DNA of 64,000 nucleotides from Limnanthes douglasii subsp. nivea (taxonomy: Eukaryota > Streptophyta > Magnoliopsida > Brassicales > Limnanthaceae). The stretch lies in the NCBI GenBank assembly GCA_036936605.1, contig JAUPFV010000004.1, positions 143,202,973-143,266,972 of the forward strand, given 5' to 3'. Below are positions 33,360-45,473 of this stretch, one piece after another. Position 1 is the first letter of the stretch; the number at the start of each line of letters is the position of its first letter. Made by a program: the position numbers and the translations under genes. Below the pieces are notes generated by a model, which was given only the letters and a program-made list of their open reading frames with translations, searched no databases and had not been told where the DNA came from.

Positions 33360-34240
33360 TTCCAAATTTTTCCCGCCGAACTTAACGTCGCCAAACAACC
33401 TTAATGCTTCAATCTCAAACATATTTATAGTGGAAGAATCATAAAACTTAAATGCTTTTGAATTTTATGAATACCCAATAAAATAAAAACAAACCCTCTT
33501 AATATCAAATTATGCCGATTCGCCCTATAAGGATTTACTTCAAATGAACCTTCTTAATCATGCATATGTTTTAAGTTATGATTACGACCAATCTTAAGTT
33601 CATGTAAGGTCTTAGTGGTTGCTTTTATAAGATCCATATTATATATATATACAATAAATTTGATGGCCTTTCCCAAAGTGATAACAATAGAGTTGAATGA
33701 CGAACCATACTTCTCACCATATCCGTAAACATACAATTTCATATCTCAGATACACGTTTTACGTTGGAAAAAAACCGACATTATATTATGAGGAAATATA
33801 ACACATTCCTCTATATCATTTTCAAATGATTTTTGATATCATGCACCCAAACTCATATATGCCATAACATTCTCCACCATGTCCAAATTTGATGCATTTA
33901 ATGCTTTCACCAAGTTGTTTAACTTCAGTTTTAAAAGTTATTAACTTGCCTAAGGGCTTCTAATATACCATGGATAAACTATAAATAACCGAATCGAGAG
34001 AACTCATCTATAAATGAGAACATTACTGCTTCATATTCTATGATCCCTTTGGGAAGAGTCCACAATCATTGACATGTATCAACTTCAAAACATTATTCGC
34101 TATGTATGCACCTAACCCTTTCACGATGGTTTGCTTTCCCTTGATACATTCAATGCAAGCACAAAATATTAGATAATCAAATGAACTGAATAACCATATG
34201 AAGAATAAACTTATCGAGTTTTGCTTTAAGGAATTCATAA
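33360..34240 (-). pseudogene. Copia C integrase
   Basis: From the right: CIECIKGKQTIVKGLGAY and VLKLIHVNDCGLFPKGS (zinc-binding end and first catalytic region). Then decayed core motifs, and at the left CFYFIGYS, FKFYDSS and DVKFGGKN, the C-terminal end seen in Copia integrases. Many stops and shifts. Confidence 0.6.
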
Positions 34241-34899
34241 ACTTTAAGCTTTACAATTTAGTATATCATATACATGTATATTCATCGATTCTTACTAATA
34301 TTTTAATAAATACAAATTATTATTCATTGTTAAGATTCAGCGTCTACCATTTTATCATATAAATATAGAATTATTTGATTATCACAAAATCTTTTAATAT
34401 CCAAATGTGTCTAGTTAAGAAAAAAATATCAAATTTCTTATAACATCTTTCAAATATAAGAAATGTCCACTAGAAAACAACAACTGAAAATCGTAAATAA
34501 CAAACTCAGCACAAATTTATATTTAACTGATAGATGTATATTCCACAATCACATAGATTTGGCTCTTTATCATATCCTTCATAGAAATACATTCATAGAT
34601 GATCGTAACTGTATAAACTACCATGCATTTTTTACAATTATAACTAAATTTATTTATGAACATACCAAATTTGTGAGAATACCTGTTTGCTTCTATATAA
34701 TCTTATTACTTTTCACACTCATGTTTTAGATTCCTAGTTCTCTTGTAAAAGATACATCAACCTACAACAGGTGATCCCTTAGATTTTTTTGAACCATAAG
34801 CCTTATCAAATGCTCTATCATACTCTATCATCTTCGCTTTTCCTCATTACGAACTCACCATATACACCTTAGGAAGTTCTTAATTCAGTCTCTCATCTT

Positions 34900-35500
34900 C
34901 CTAAATAGTATGATAACTAAATTTATTAACTATCATTTCTCACACTAAGGAAAAAAATAAAATGAAACCCTACTACACTTTCCTTATAATTTTCAATCTT
35001 AAGTCCCTTTAACTTTGAGACAATCATCGACATTAAAAAAATATGTTGCCTTATTATCATTTTCTATTAAAATTCATGATGAAGTGTTGTATCAATAAAA
35101 CCTTAATCTCCATATTATTACACATGGTAAGAAAATTTCCAGCTTCTTTGAGAGACTTAATTTCATGTATTATCTTAGTCGAGACAACCCCATGAAATTC
35201 TAAATGTACTCATTATTTTATGATTGTCAAACACAACCTTTTTGACTTTTAACATGTCTCGAATTCTTTCCTCCTTGCGAGAACCATCTTTAATGAGGAG
35301 CATAGGCTTCTTAGTCCTTAATGTCATATCAAATACAATTCTATGTCTTTTATTCATTCGAAAAACTAAGTCATATAAAATAGAAGGTATATTGGCTAAT
35401 GCGTTTAAGATATTTACTACAAAAACACATAACACATAGCACATTTTATAAATAATCTTTAGAAAACAATATTTAAACATTAAATATTACATGTGAAACA
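34900..35500 (-). pseudogene. Copia C gag remnant
   Basis: The minus-strand frame at 35175-35480 includes LVFRMNKRHRIVFDMTLRTK and DNHKIMSTFRISWGC, aligned with the gag segments of copies A and B (HKTMNTFDILWV). Further left, HHEF and KLKGLKIENYKESVVGF match the UBN2 part. Decayed. Confidence 0.45.
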
Positions 35501-36263
35501 TAACACACATTTATAATAAGATACCTTTGGGTAATCATATTAACATACATTTGTACGAGTTCGAGAAAATTCATTATTGATCTAATTCTAATTAACTTAA
35601 TTAGGGTAAACCCTCATTTAGGTTCATTTTCCTATTTCCAACTAAAACCTTAATGATAAATTGGACGTCTCATGTTCATGATTAAATATATCTTTAACCT
35701 TCTTTTAGTCTGGCAGTCCTTGCAATAATATTAACCATGAATTATGATTAAAAAATTCAAGACGACCTTAATCATAAAATCTATAGATAATTTAAACATC
35801 ATAAAACAATCATACATAAAAATAACAAGTCTGCAGTTGTCCGACTTCATCGTGACGACATCGACGTTGTTGCGATAAAACATATAGCTACCACAGTAAC
35901 ATAAATGTTTGCCGCAAAAAATTCCATTTAAGATAAATTTTATTTTGGAAACAATATGGATCGTCGCGGTAAAAATGTAATATCACAAAAGTTTGCTCGA
36001 TTTTGAGTATGTTGGTTACGATTTTAACATTTTCGTTAGCAAAACTCTTAATTTTAGCCATGTAATCAACTTCTCACATTAAGTATAAATCCTAACATTG
36101 TTTGTCTAATAAAATAAAACATACAATTTAAACCTTAAATCCACACCCTAACCAACTCAAATAAAAATTAGTTTCCCAATGATGTAGATTATGCACTGAA
36201 ATTTAAATCCACATGCTTTGCAATGGATTATAATATCAAAACTATAAATCGATCCGCATGGGG

Positions 36264-36690
36264 AGACTCATATACCAATTTCTAGATGTTTAAATATTTC
36301 AAATTACTAGATATTTATTTCAAATTCTCTTTATATATACATCAATCCCTTAAAACGTGGAATAAATACTTATAAGATAGTGTAGACATATCTTAATAAT
36401 TGTTCCATGTAGTATTATTCTCCTTATGTTCAGTTGGACTATTTCTATAACTTATTATCTTCCAATATTAATTCTTTAGTAAAGATCTAGTTCTATGGAT
36501 CTTGAAAAAACTAATAAAAGAAGGTAATAAGCGAAAAGTTATTTCTTTAGATATTCTAATGAGTAGAACGACGAATTTCTTTAGTAAGTGATCGAAGGAG
36601 TAATACACTGTAAATCTAGTTTATGCATAAAGAGTAATTTCGTTTTATATTTCATTTTATGGTCATGAACAATAATACAACTAATTTAGT
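36264..36690 (-). repeat. 5' LTR end and primer site of Copia C
   Basis: On the minus strand a primer-like AATTGGTATATGAGTCTCC follows an LTR segment that matches copy B and the 26.2-kb LTR. The right limit is unclear because another Copia LTR begins near 36660-36700. Confidence 0.5.
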
Positions 36691-39240
36691 TTATAAAACA
36701 ATCAAACTCAATCACATAAAATAGATTTAACATGGTTCGGATTGTGAAAAAATCCTACATATACGGTTAACATACATTGATTTTATATATAAGGAAGTTA
36801 CAAGAAAACTCTCTCAAACACAACTACCTCAACCATTTTTTAAAAAGTACTATCACCTTAGAAAAGAAACTATGGATCTCAAATTTTATCTTCCACCTCA
36901 CTTGTCTCTGTAAAATCACACAAGCAATAAGCTTTATCTCTTTAGAAATAATCTCCTTATTTTTCACTCATTGCGCTACACCGATTTCAATACTCTCTCT
37001 CAATATATATATATAGACTCACTCGTACAATGCACAATGCATCAGTCTCACATTAAAACCAAAGTATATATTCGTTTGTCTATCGGATAAAGAAATTTTT
37101 GTTGTCATACAGGCACATGGTACATTTTTGGGTAGTGGTAACACGTCCTAACACTTGTAAAAATTATACTATTATATTTTATTTCAATACACAATCTAGG
37201 TTATTTCTATTAATCAACAAAAAAGATCCTACACTCAGTTTAGAATATTGAATAGCAAGTGATCAAGTTTCTTCTAAGAACAGAGAAGCATATCCAGAAG
37301 TCTACGATAATATGTTCCTACACATTTGGTCTAGCAATAGATCAACATTCACCTTTGGTTCTAGCATAGATACTACAATTTTCCTCGACCAAGCTCACAT
37401 TTAGGTTCTAAAAAATGTATCTGCACCTAAGTATTTGGTTTAACTATTTAAACTATGTACTTTAGTCCTAACCATCCATATTTGTTCATAAAGTTTGAGC
37501 CATTTGAATCCTACCCAACATTTCTCCACCTAGGCTTATAATGAATCCAATATCCATGGCCTCAATGTTCCAGTACTCTTTAGAGACATCTAGTTTACTT
37601 GCCTCTAAGACTTGCACAAGTCTTATGCAGTTTGTGGACTTTGAAATTGGTAATACCGTGGTCAAAGCATCTAAAAGATATTACTCACTTCAAATATTCG
37701 GCATCGTCATAATCTATCTATCTTTACCACATGTCAGAACCTTGATATCTATGTGCTTAGTTCTCTCATAAAACTTCAAATTCTCATTAAATGTAGCAGA
37801 AAAGAATTATGACAGAACAAAGTTACATATCGTTCTATAGTGGTGATCCCACTTAACAATCCTTTTAGATATATCGCTTAATTCCCGGGTTCGATAGCAA
37901 CCAAATGTTTGGATTCTATAGATGATAAAGTAACAAAATTTTGTATACAAGACTTCCAACTAACCACTCATTGATGCACTATAAACTGAAAAACAAAAGG
38001 TTGACTTTCTTATGTCAAGGCACCCCGCATAATTAAAATCAACATACCCTCTCGACATCTCATCATCCATATACTTCTGATCATACCAAAACCTAACTTT
38101 AATCGAACCCTTTAAGTACTTCATGAGTCATTTGAGGGGCTTCCCCATATTTGACATAAATTTGTATAAAAATACTAATAGAGTAGGCAAGATTAGGTAT
38201 TGTCCATATCAGAACATATATTATGTTTCTAATGGTAATTGCATAGTGTATCTTTTGCATGAACTTATTGTCTTTTACTTCGGTTGGTGCTTGACTGACA
38301 CTTAATTTAAATTGAGAACCAATAGGAGTTCATATTTTTCGAGATTTGGATCCAAACGTTTTGAGAACCTTATGTATGTATTCTTATTGAGATACTAATA
38401 TATACCCTCTCAACATGTTGCTATTGATTTCCATACCAAGTATCCCTTAGCCTCTTCCGTGTTTTTCATCTCAAATTGTGCCTTCAGTTGAGTTTTCATT
38501 GTTTCAAGTCTCTTTTTGTCCTTTCCAACTATTAAGATATCACCGAGATATAATAGCAACATAATTTGTATCTCCATGTGTGTTTTCCCATAACAATATA
38601 CACATTGGTCATATCGACTACTTATATACTTGTTGGATCTCATAAAATAATCAAATGTTTTATTTTACTATCTTGCCGACTATTTCAACTCATATATGGG
38701 TCTCTTCAACGAACATACATTTCTTTCATTCCCTTATTCAAAACCTTTCGATTGAAACATGTTGATTGTCTCTTCCAATTCTCCATATCGGAAGACAATA
38801 GTAATATCCATTCGATCTAACTTAAGATTAAATCGAGCAACAATTAACATCTAAAATCCTATTGAGTTTCTTTCACAACTAGTGAGAAAGTTTCATTGAA
38901 ATCAACACATTTCCGTTGCTTGAAACCCTTACCCAGCAGCCTAAATTTGTATATGGATTACTCAACTCTAGGAATACATTGCTTCCTTTCAAATATACAT
39001 TTACTCCCAACAAGATTATGAGCCTTCACCTACTTGACAAGAATCCAGGTGCCCATCTTCTTGAGAGATCTCAATTATTCTCTTATGACTTTCAGTCATT
39101 TCTCCTTACTGCTACCCTTGATAACATCATGATAGTTTTCGGATTCAAATACATCTCTCTGCATGTCAATTGATAAAACATAATCTATAACATCAACAAA
39201 ACTATACATTTACGGAGCTGCTAGGTTCCGTGCTCTATCT
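36660..39240 (-). mobile_element. Copia element, 3' half with LTR
   Basis: On the minus strand: RT (39.2-38.4 kb), RNase H remnants (38.4-37.55 kb), purine tract (rc of TCTCCACCTAGGCTTAT, 37523-37540), then an LTR starting TGTTGGGTAG at 37520 and running to about 36660. The frame at 38410-38643 has YISSRYDQCVYCYG and LLLYLGDILIVGKDKKRLET, where YVDD is changed to YLGD. The 36720-37020 part of the LTR matches 7930-8250. Gag and integrase are absent. Confidence 0.65.
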
Positions 39241-39700
39241 CTCACCAACTGATAACAGTTAAGATCACGTTGATTTCCAGTTTGATCATCCAATCAGAAC
39301 TATCAAAACTATTCAATCCCAAATAATTGATGAACTTTTTATACATGAGCGGAGGCCAGACTAATCATTTCCGATAAAATCATTCTCACCGATAAGTATA
39401 AATATATATGGAATTAAAATGACTTATGATCTAAAATAGTGTATTTTTATGATCTAAAATAATGTACTCCAAAATAAACAAAGATGGTCTTAAATCAGAT
39501 TTTAATACATATGCCAATATTTAAATTAAGATTCATACAAATAAACAATAAGAACCTTAACAAGATTGTGTAACTAAAAATTACAATGGACGAATGGAAG
39601 TCGGGCTAATGTTTTTTGTTTCATAGCCCAACCAGAGTAAAGGGGAAGGTCGCCCCATTATATATCATAAACCCAAAAGTATACGGAACACTAATAAAAT
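39241..39700. other. AT-rich spacer
   Basis: No repeat protein or ORF. A GC-richer part near 39600-39660 precedes the candidate promoter at 39709. Confidence 0.4.
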
Positions 39701-39708
39701 CAGTCTAC

Positions 39709-39716
39709 TATAAATA
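39709..39716 (+). promoter_or_regulatory. TATA box before 40-codon ORF
   Basis: TATAAATA lies 107 bases before the ATG at 39816 in sequence less AT-rich than its surroundings. It would give a leader of about 70-75 bases. Confidence 0.4.
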
Positions 39717-39815
39717 TCGTTAACTTCTAACTCCTCTCCGTCTTTATCCTCAAAAGTCTAGCATTAGTGAAATCGACACCTCTTTCATGTTGTTTCTTTT
39801 CCTCGTCTTAACTCA

Positions 39816-39938
39816 ATGAAACCCCTAAAAGCTGAAAGAATCGGCAATTTTATCGCCGGATTAGCTCTCAGTGCTCATATAGTGTCTGTTCCAGCCGTTA
39901 AACCTGCAATTCCAATATTTTCTTTTGAACTTAATTGA
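39816..39938 (+). CDS. Candidate small protein or first-exon fragment, 40 aa
   Basis: The ORF reads MKPLKAERIGNFIAGLALSA and continues with a hydrophobic stretch to a TGA at 39936. Its base and codon composition is gene-like (GCC, GGC, CTC codons) and unlike the AT-rich neighbours, and a TATA box and CT-rich leader precede it. The amphipathic, Lys/Arg-containing start followed by a hydrophobic helix would suit a small membrane or organelle protein. I do not recognise a family. It may be the first exon of a gene cut off by the Mutator-like element 265 bases downstream, or a captured fragment. No obvious splice donor was seen. Confidence 0.35.
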   Translation: MKPLKAERIGNFIAGLALSAHIVSVPAVKPAIPIFSFELN

Positions 39939-40202
39939 AATTTGATTTTAAATAAGAAAAATGATAATGAAAAAGGAAAAACCTATTTTAAAAATACATA
40001 GGATATTTAATACTAATAGCTTTTTATACGTTTAATATCTTTATCGCTGTATCAAAAGGCAAAAATTAACCTCTTAAAAGGAGTAATTTTTGCCAACATT
40101 AATTATTGAAATTAAATATATAAAGCTCCCCAAATGTTTTTTAATAGAAATAATAAATTAAAATAAAACTGATTTACAAATATTTCAAAATATATTATAA
40201 AA

Positions 40203-41236
40203 GGGTTTGGTTAAATTAGAGCCCAAATTTTGTTAACCATTCCCAAATGGTAGAGAATCTTTTTAATAAATAGTCAAAGACGGGTTTATCTTTTGACCAA
40301 GAATATTTAATTTTGTCTTTTAGTGAGTTGTGGTTATAGTTAACACAAAATAGAAAAACACAAAATTACTTCTCCTACAACCCTCTTATACTCAACAAAA
40401 TCAAAAACTCCAAAAAAACGCAAAAATTCCAAAAATCACAAGAAAACTCCAAACCTCCGAAACCCAACAATTTTTTTCACCCGACGGGGTAAAAACGAAA
40501 TCATTGAAGGATGAATTCAAAAGGTGAGACTACTTTCACGAAACCTATAAAAAAATACATTCTCCACTGGTGGGACTACTTTTCGCCCGACGGGGTAACA
40601 AATACACCTGAAAAAAAAAACTCATTCTCCGCCGGTTGGACTACTTTTCACCGGGCGGGGTAAAAACGAAACCTGGAAAAAAATATATTCCCCGCCGGTG
40701 GGACTACTTTTCACCCGACAGGGTAACCACGAACCAGAATTTTCCACCATTGAAGGACCTCGAACCGATTCCTAAATCTACCTCTAAAACATCGAATCAG
40801 CCACAACAAAACATTCCTAACATCACTATACTACTATAAACACCAATATAAACATGTATTTCACTATAAACTAGCACAAATCTACAAATAAAAATAAAAA
40901 TAAAAATCAACAAAAACAAGATTTAGAGATGTTAACTCTTCCTTTTCTCATTCTTGTTCTTGACTAAGTGTGAATCTAGTAGAGTTGTTGTGGAACGAGA
41001 AAAGGAGTTAAAGTTGGAGCTAATTTGAGTTTGGTGTTTTAGAGGTTTGAAGAAGAAGAAGAGAAGAAAAATGGGGTTGTTGTGTTTTGGTTTTGGGGAT
41101 GGTTAGTTTTTAGGGTTATAGCTTAGTGAAAATTGAGAGGGTATTTTGGGTAAAATAATAGGGCTACTTAAAATTTGTGTGGGAATGGTTAAGATTGGGG
41201 CTGCTTATCGAAAATGGCCCTAATTTAGCCAAACCC
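40203..41236. mobile_element. Mutator-like non-autonomous element, 1034 bp
   Basis: The left end GGGTTTGGTTAAATTAGAGCC pairs with the reverse complement of the right end (GGGTTTGGCTAAATTAGGGCC), differing at two places. A second inner match (TTAACCATTCCCA) extends the inverted repeat to about 50-60 bases with a gap. It is flanked by 9-bp direct repeats ATTATAAAA (40194-40202) and ATTATAGGA (41237-41245), 7 of 9 identical; 9-bp target duplications are typical of Mutator-like elements. No transposase is encoded. The interior has GC-rich tandem repeats and an AG-rich segment near 41045. Confidence 0.75.
40478..40735. repeat. GC-rich tandem repeat inside Mutator-like element
   Basis: The phrase CACCCGACGGGG recurs with variants at 40478, 40584, 40649 and 40712, each with a GCCGGTGGGACTACTTTTC-like phrase before it in the last three. 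Spacing is 106, 65 and 63 bases. The plus-strand frame at 40636-40839 reads through the last units (DYFSPGGV, DYFSPDRV), which may be chance or a captured coding piece. Confidence 0.7.
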
Positions 41237-41539
41237 ATTATAGGAACATTAGGAATTTCGGGTGTATTTTTTCATAAATGAAGTAAAAAAAGACAATAGC
41301 AAATAGCAAGAAAAAAAATCCAACAATCTAAGCTAAAACAAAATTACAACAAAGAAGATAGTAGCATTCACAAACCAAAAGAACTAATACAAGTCATGTG
41401 TCCAAGCCATAAACCAAAAAAACTAATACCAAATCATGTGTCCAAGCCATACCGCACGCCAAAAAATCACCCATAAGGAAACCAAAAAGAGAAAAACAAA
41501 ACAAAATATGAAATTAATAATGTTTTAACACGACTAAAT

Positions 41540-42180
41540 GTTTTTGGAGCCGCTGAATCTGTAGCGAAGATTTCAGAGTATATTGGGATATGTCGGAACC
41601 CAACAGATCAATGTTCGCAAAAATTGTACAATTCCTTTAAACCCAAATAAGGTGAGAAAAAAGAATGTCCATCACAATATGGTCGATGGACTGAGAGAAG
41701 TTATTACACAAGACACAATTGAGGGTAGTGTTGTATCCCATGTAAGTAGCTTGTATCTGGTAGTGAATTTCCAAGTATGGTCAAGCAGATTCTAGATGAT
41801 ATTACCGATTTCGAGCAGATCAGATTGATGAGATCCTCTACGCGAGCAAAGATGATTTGGCCAGTTCTAAGAGTGGTCGTAGATAGTGTCTAATACTATG
41901 ATATTTATCCATATTCTAGCATAAAGTATAATACTATGACCATATAGCTAAACAAATGAATTAGAAAAGAGTCAAGGCTCATACCAGAGTTGCGAGGGAT
42001 GTGGTAGCCCAATTACCGGCATCAACCTTGTAAACTCTTGCAGAAATAGGTCTAAAGTGGATGCGTTTTCTCCACCACCAACTAAGGGAGGAACCGATGG
42101 GGAGGTTCCAAAGGGTTATATCTCTCACATTTTCGTTGAGGATCCATTTAGATTGAGGATGTGTTACCATTCAAAATGGA
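41540..42180 (-). pseudogene. Second LINE, RT C-terminus and zf-RVT
   Basis: The minus-strand frame at 41979-42170 has SLSWWWRKRIHFRPISARV, like the segment before the zinc-binding domain of plant LINEs. Further along, near 41600-41700, CVLCNNFSQSIDHIVMD matches the C..C...S..H pattern of zf-RVT. It is a different copy from the one at 2.5-6.3 kb. The catalytic RT was not found to the right. Confidence 0.5.
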
Positions 42181-43480
42181 CTAGAAGTGTTTAAGGTCAA
42201 CAAGCTATATAATATTGCCAACAAGCGAGCACACAATGGGGTGAGAGGAGATGCTCAAGCTAGGGATCAAAGAAGTACCTGTGGAGAGGGTCGATGTCGA
42301 CGCGAGGGGCGTTGATGGAGGCAGGAGAGTGTAGTTGGTGAAATTTTCCACGTTCATGATGTTAAAGAGCCAAACAATCATAATGAAAGAGACACACTAT
42401 AAAATATTATTGTGATACGATCAAGCTTGGTATTGAGGGTACCAAATTCAGCTTCTAAACAATCTTCCTCATAATCGAGTTGTACGTCAGCATAGGAAGT
42501 GGAAAAAGGTGAGAAACTAGGCTTTTTCTCCATCAAGCTTAGTGCCTCAACCATAATGAGTCTGCATGTACAATCCGGAGCGAGGAAGTATGGTTTTGAA
42601 CGTAAAGAAGTAGGATAGCTTGCATGCACCATGAGAGAGAGGCCATGCATTGTAAACGGATGACCGATGTGATCGATGTCGGGAGACCAAGTGATTATGT
42701 GAAATACTTAGCGATGGTCTGGGTTCAAGTGATATAGAAGTGTCACAGTAACCATACGGGAGAAAAGAGGACACCATGGGTAACAGCTCATCATTAAGCA
42801 TGTTCGTCTGGTCACGAGTATTAGATCGGGGAGTGATTTTACTTATTGCGCCTTTACCCTTCAATTTTTAGCTCTTTCTTTTGTTAACCATAGTACTAAA
42901 TTAGAGTAAGACAAAGCTTCTCTTTTTGAAACAATGAAAGTGATAGTGAAAAGTTTTTCCAGGATTTCCTAAGAAAGAGAATATGAAGACACTCCGCTAT
43001 TTTGGAAGACTACTCGATAAAATGTAAGAGTAAAGACATGAGAAGATAAATGGTATTAGTAATGTTATAGGAAATCATTATCATTGTTGCGTGAAACAAG
43101 GAATGACAGAGATCGTTTAGAATCTTAACACTATGGTCATAATTAAATGAAAAGAGAGATGGATATGTATGGATGTGACACATCTTATTAGAGAGAAGAG
43201 ATAGATCTTTTGGAAGCCAAAAATCTTCTTGGAAAATGAGAACTTAGTAGGATCACAAAGAGGGAGGTACATGGACACTCCGAGATCAATAGAAAACAAG
43301 GCTCAAAACCCTAAACCAATGGTGGATTTGATTAGACAGAATGATCATGAACGTGGCCGGTACAGGTGGTCTCGATGAATGTTAACAACTGGAATATACT
43401 GAAAACACACTTGGCGTGGGATTAACAAAGTGATTCAAGTCTGATGAGACATTCGAGATTTGGATCAAAAGCTTCAAAGA
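42181..43480. other. Unassigned, relatively GC-rich stretch
   Basis: It may be the decayed upstream part of the second LINE. Overlapping minus-strand frames (42378-42650, 42547-42864, 43117-43299) show no domain I know. Confidence 0.35.
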
Positions 43481-45470
43481 AAATTTTGTAATTAAAAGCA
43501 CATATGGGTTTAACTTTATCCACCCCCACTCATTTAACATAATATATGGACTAAAAAAATTTAAACTAATAAAAACGTGTGACCAAATTTTAGATTGAGC
43601 TACTTACAACTGATAATTAAACACAATTACTAATCAAATTGATAACTATTACAATATATAACTATCATAATTCTAATAATACTTATGAAAAACATTCAAA
43701 TACAACAAAACCCATTCGAACAAAACAAGAACAATAAGAGATAGACATAAACTAAGAATGACAATAATAATATTCTTCTCTTTTTATTTTTTTTCCAATC
43801 TTGAAACCCTATTAAACAATTATGATGACTTTCCGTTAACTTAGAGGTGAATCCAGCTAAAATAAAGAGATTTTATTCATATGTACAAAATCATAATTTA
43901 GATGAGGAAATTATCAAACATAATTTCTAAAATGTATATAAAAATAAACATATTCTAAAGTTGTTACAACCGTTGAATCGGTTATTCATATTTGGGTGGA
44001 TCCAAATAGTGCGGGTTACACCGTGTAATCAACAATCACACAAATCACCACCAATAGAGTTTACATAAACTTTTGAATCATTATAAAAAAATATTATTGC
44101 TTAGAAAATATAGAACTATGTTCACTTACAAAAAATTAAGTGGATTTCGAGAATGAAGAACATGTAGTTAAAGAACCCTAACTTCAAGAATAGAGAGCAT
44201 GCAGTTCAAGAACTTTACCTTTAATTACGAAAGATAAAGTAAATTTCAAGAATGGAGAATGGGTAAAATCGATTTTTTTTCTAAACTAGGGTTTGAAAGG
44301 GGAGATCTATTTGGTGAAATCATTTTTTGGTTTATGAATTCAAAATTTTAAATAAGTTTTTCGGTTTTGTGTGATTTAGTTCAACGAGTTTGGTTTTATT
44401 TAAAAAAACGAGTTGGACTTTATTTAGTTAGTTAACCAGGTTAGTTTTATTTATTTAATTAAAGGTTCGATCCCATCAAGATCCTCCAATTAGAAGTAAC
44501 TTTTAATGGTAAAAGCTAAAGTTAAAAATTTGGGTAAACATTTTAGCTGACGTAAAAACTGATGGCATAGGTTATGTGGAAACTAGGGTGATATATTTGG
44601 ATGATAAATACAAAAAGAAAAATCTAATTTTTGAGCTGCCACGTATCAGATGTTGATCAATTCTGTACATAGAGGATTAAAAATTATATGTTTTAAAACA
44701 TGGAAAACCATCGAAAAAAATAAACAAAAATGACCATATTCAAATAATAACAAAACATAAAGGACTTGTAGTGAACTTTAACCTCATTTAATTCTAAATA
44801 CAACTTACAGATTCATGTTAAATCTATAAACTCTATTTTACTTTAAATTAACATAAGATAAAACACACATAAAAATGGTTATAAATATTAAGTCATTGTC
44901 TCCCTAACTACTTTCATAATTTAAGGTTTAGAATTGGAAATGTTAGTAATGTCACATTTCTATTCAAACTATATTAGAAATGAATATCAACCTTTGTCAA
45001 ATTGGTACTCACACGGAATATAACCTCAAATTTGTTTTGTTCGTACAAAATAATTCCAATTTGTTTTGTTTTTTTAAGTTGTTTATTTTCAAGTCCAATC
45101 CTTCATAATATTCAGAATAAACTCGTTTTCTATACAATTACCTTCATGATACATATTTTATCTACTAGCCTGCCATTTTATATATGATTCTTTTATTGGA
45201 CCAATATTTAAAATATTCAAATGCCTCGATATAAACATTTGACGGTCTATCGAATATGAGAAATTTCAACAATTTCCAATTTGGATCATCATATGTTACC
45301 ATAGGATGCATTCACCAAATGAAAGTTCTTAATTTATATCGTCACATAGATAAACTTATCAATCTCGTACATGACCATTAACAAAATATGAGTAAAGTCA
45401 TCTTTAATGCATTAAAAACCACTCACATATATATATATATATATACATCAATAATGACAATATCATAATA
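43481..45470. other. Gene-free AT-rich spacer
   Basis: No supported gene. It includes an (AT)n run near 45430-45445 and a weak repeated phrase near 44145-44250 (GAATGAAGAACATG / GAATAGAGAGCATG). Confidence 0.55.
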
Positions 45471-45473
45471 ATA

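Larger units (their letters stand above)
26213..36690 (-). mobile_element. Copia C, host of nested insertions
   Basis: Reading right to left: LTR remnant (about 36690-36280), primer site, gag (35.5-34.9 kb), integrase (34.24-33.36 kb), RT N-terminal part (32.23-31.76 kb), RT catalytic part duplicated on both sides of Copia E, RNase H (27.26-26.83 kb), and a truncated LTR (26.79-26.21 kb). Gag and LTRs match copies A and B at 13-19 kb. Copia E (27802-31757) and a solo LTR (32294-32748) are inserted in its pol. All frames are broken. Copia P or a later event removed the last part of its left LTR. Confidence 0.6.

Noticed and set aside
42378..42864. Two overlapping minus-strand ORFs of 90 and 105 codons
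   Set aside because: No recognisable domain, overlapping in different frames; probably decayed LINE or chance, so not listed as genes.
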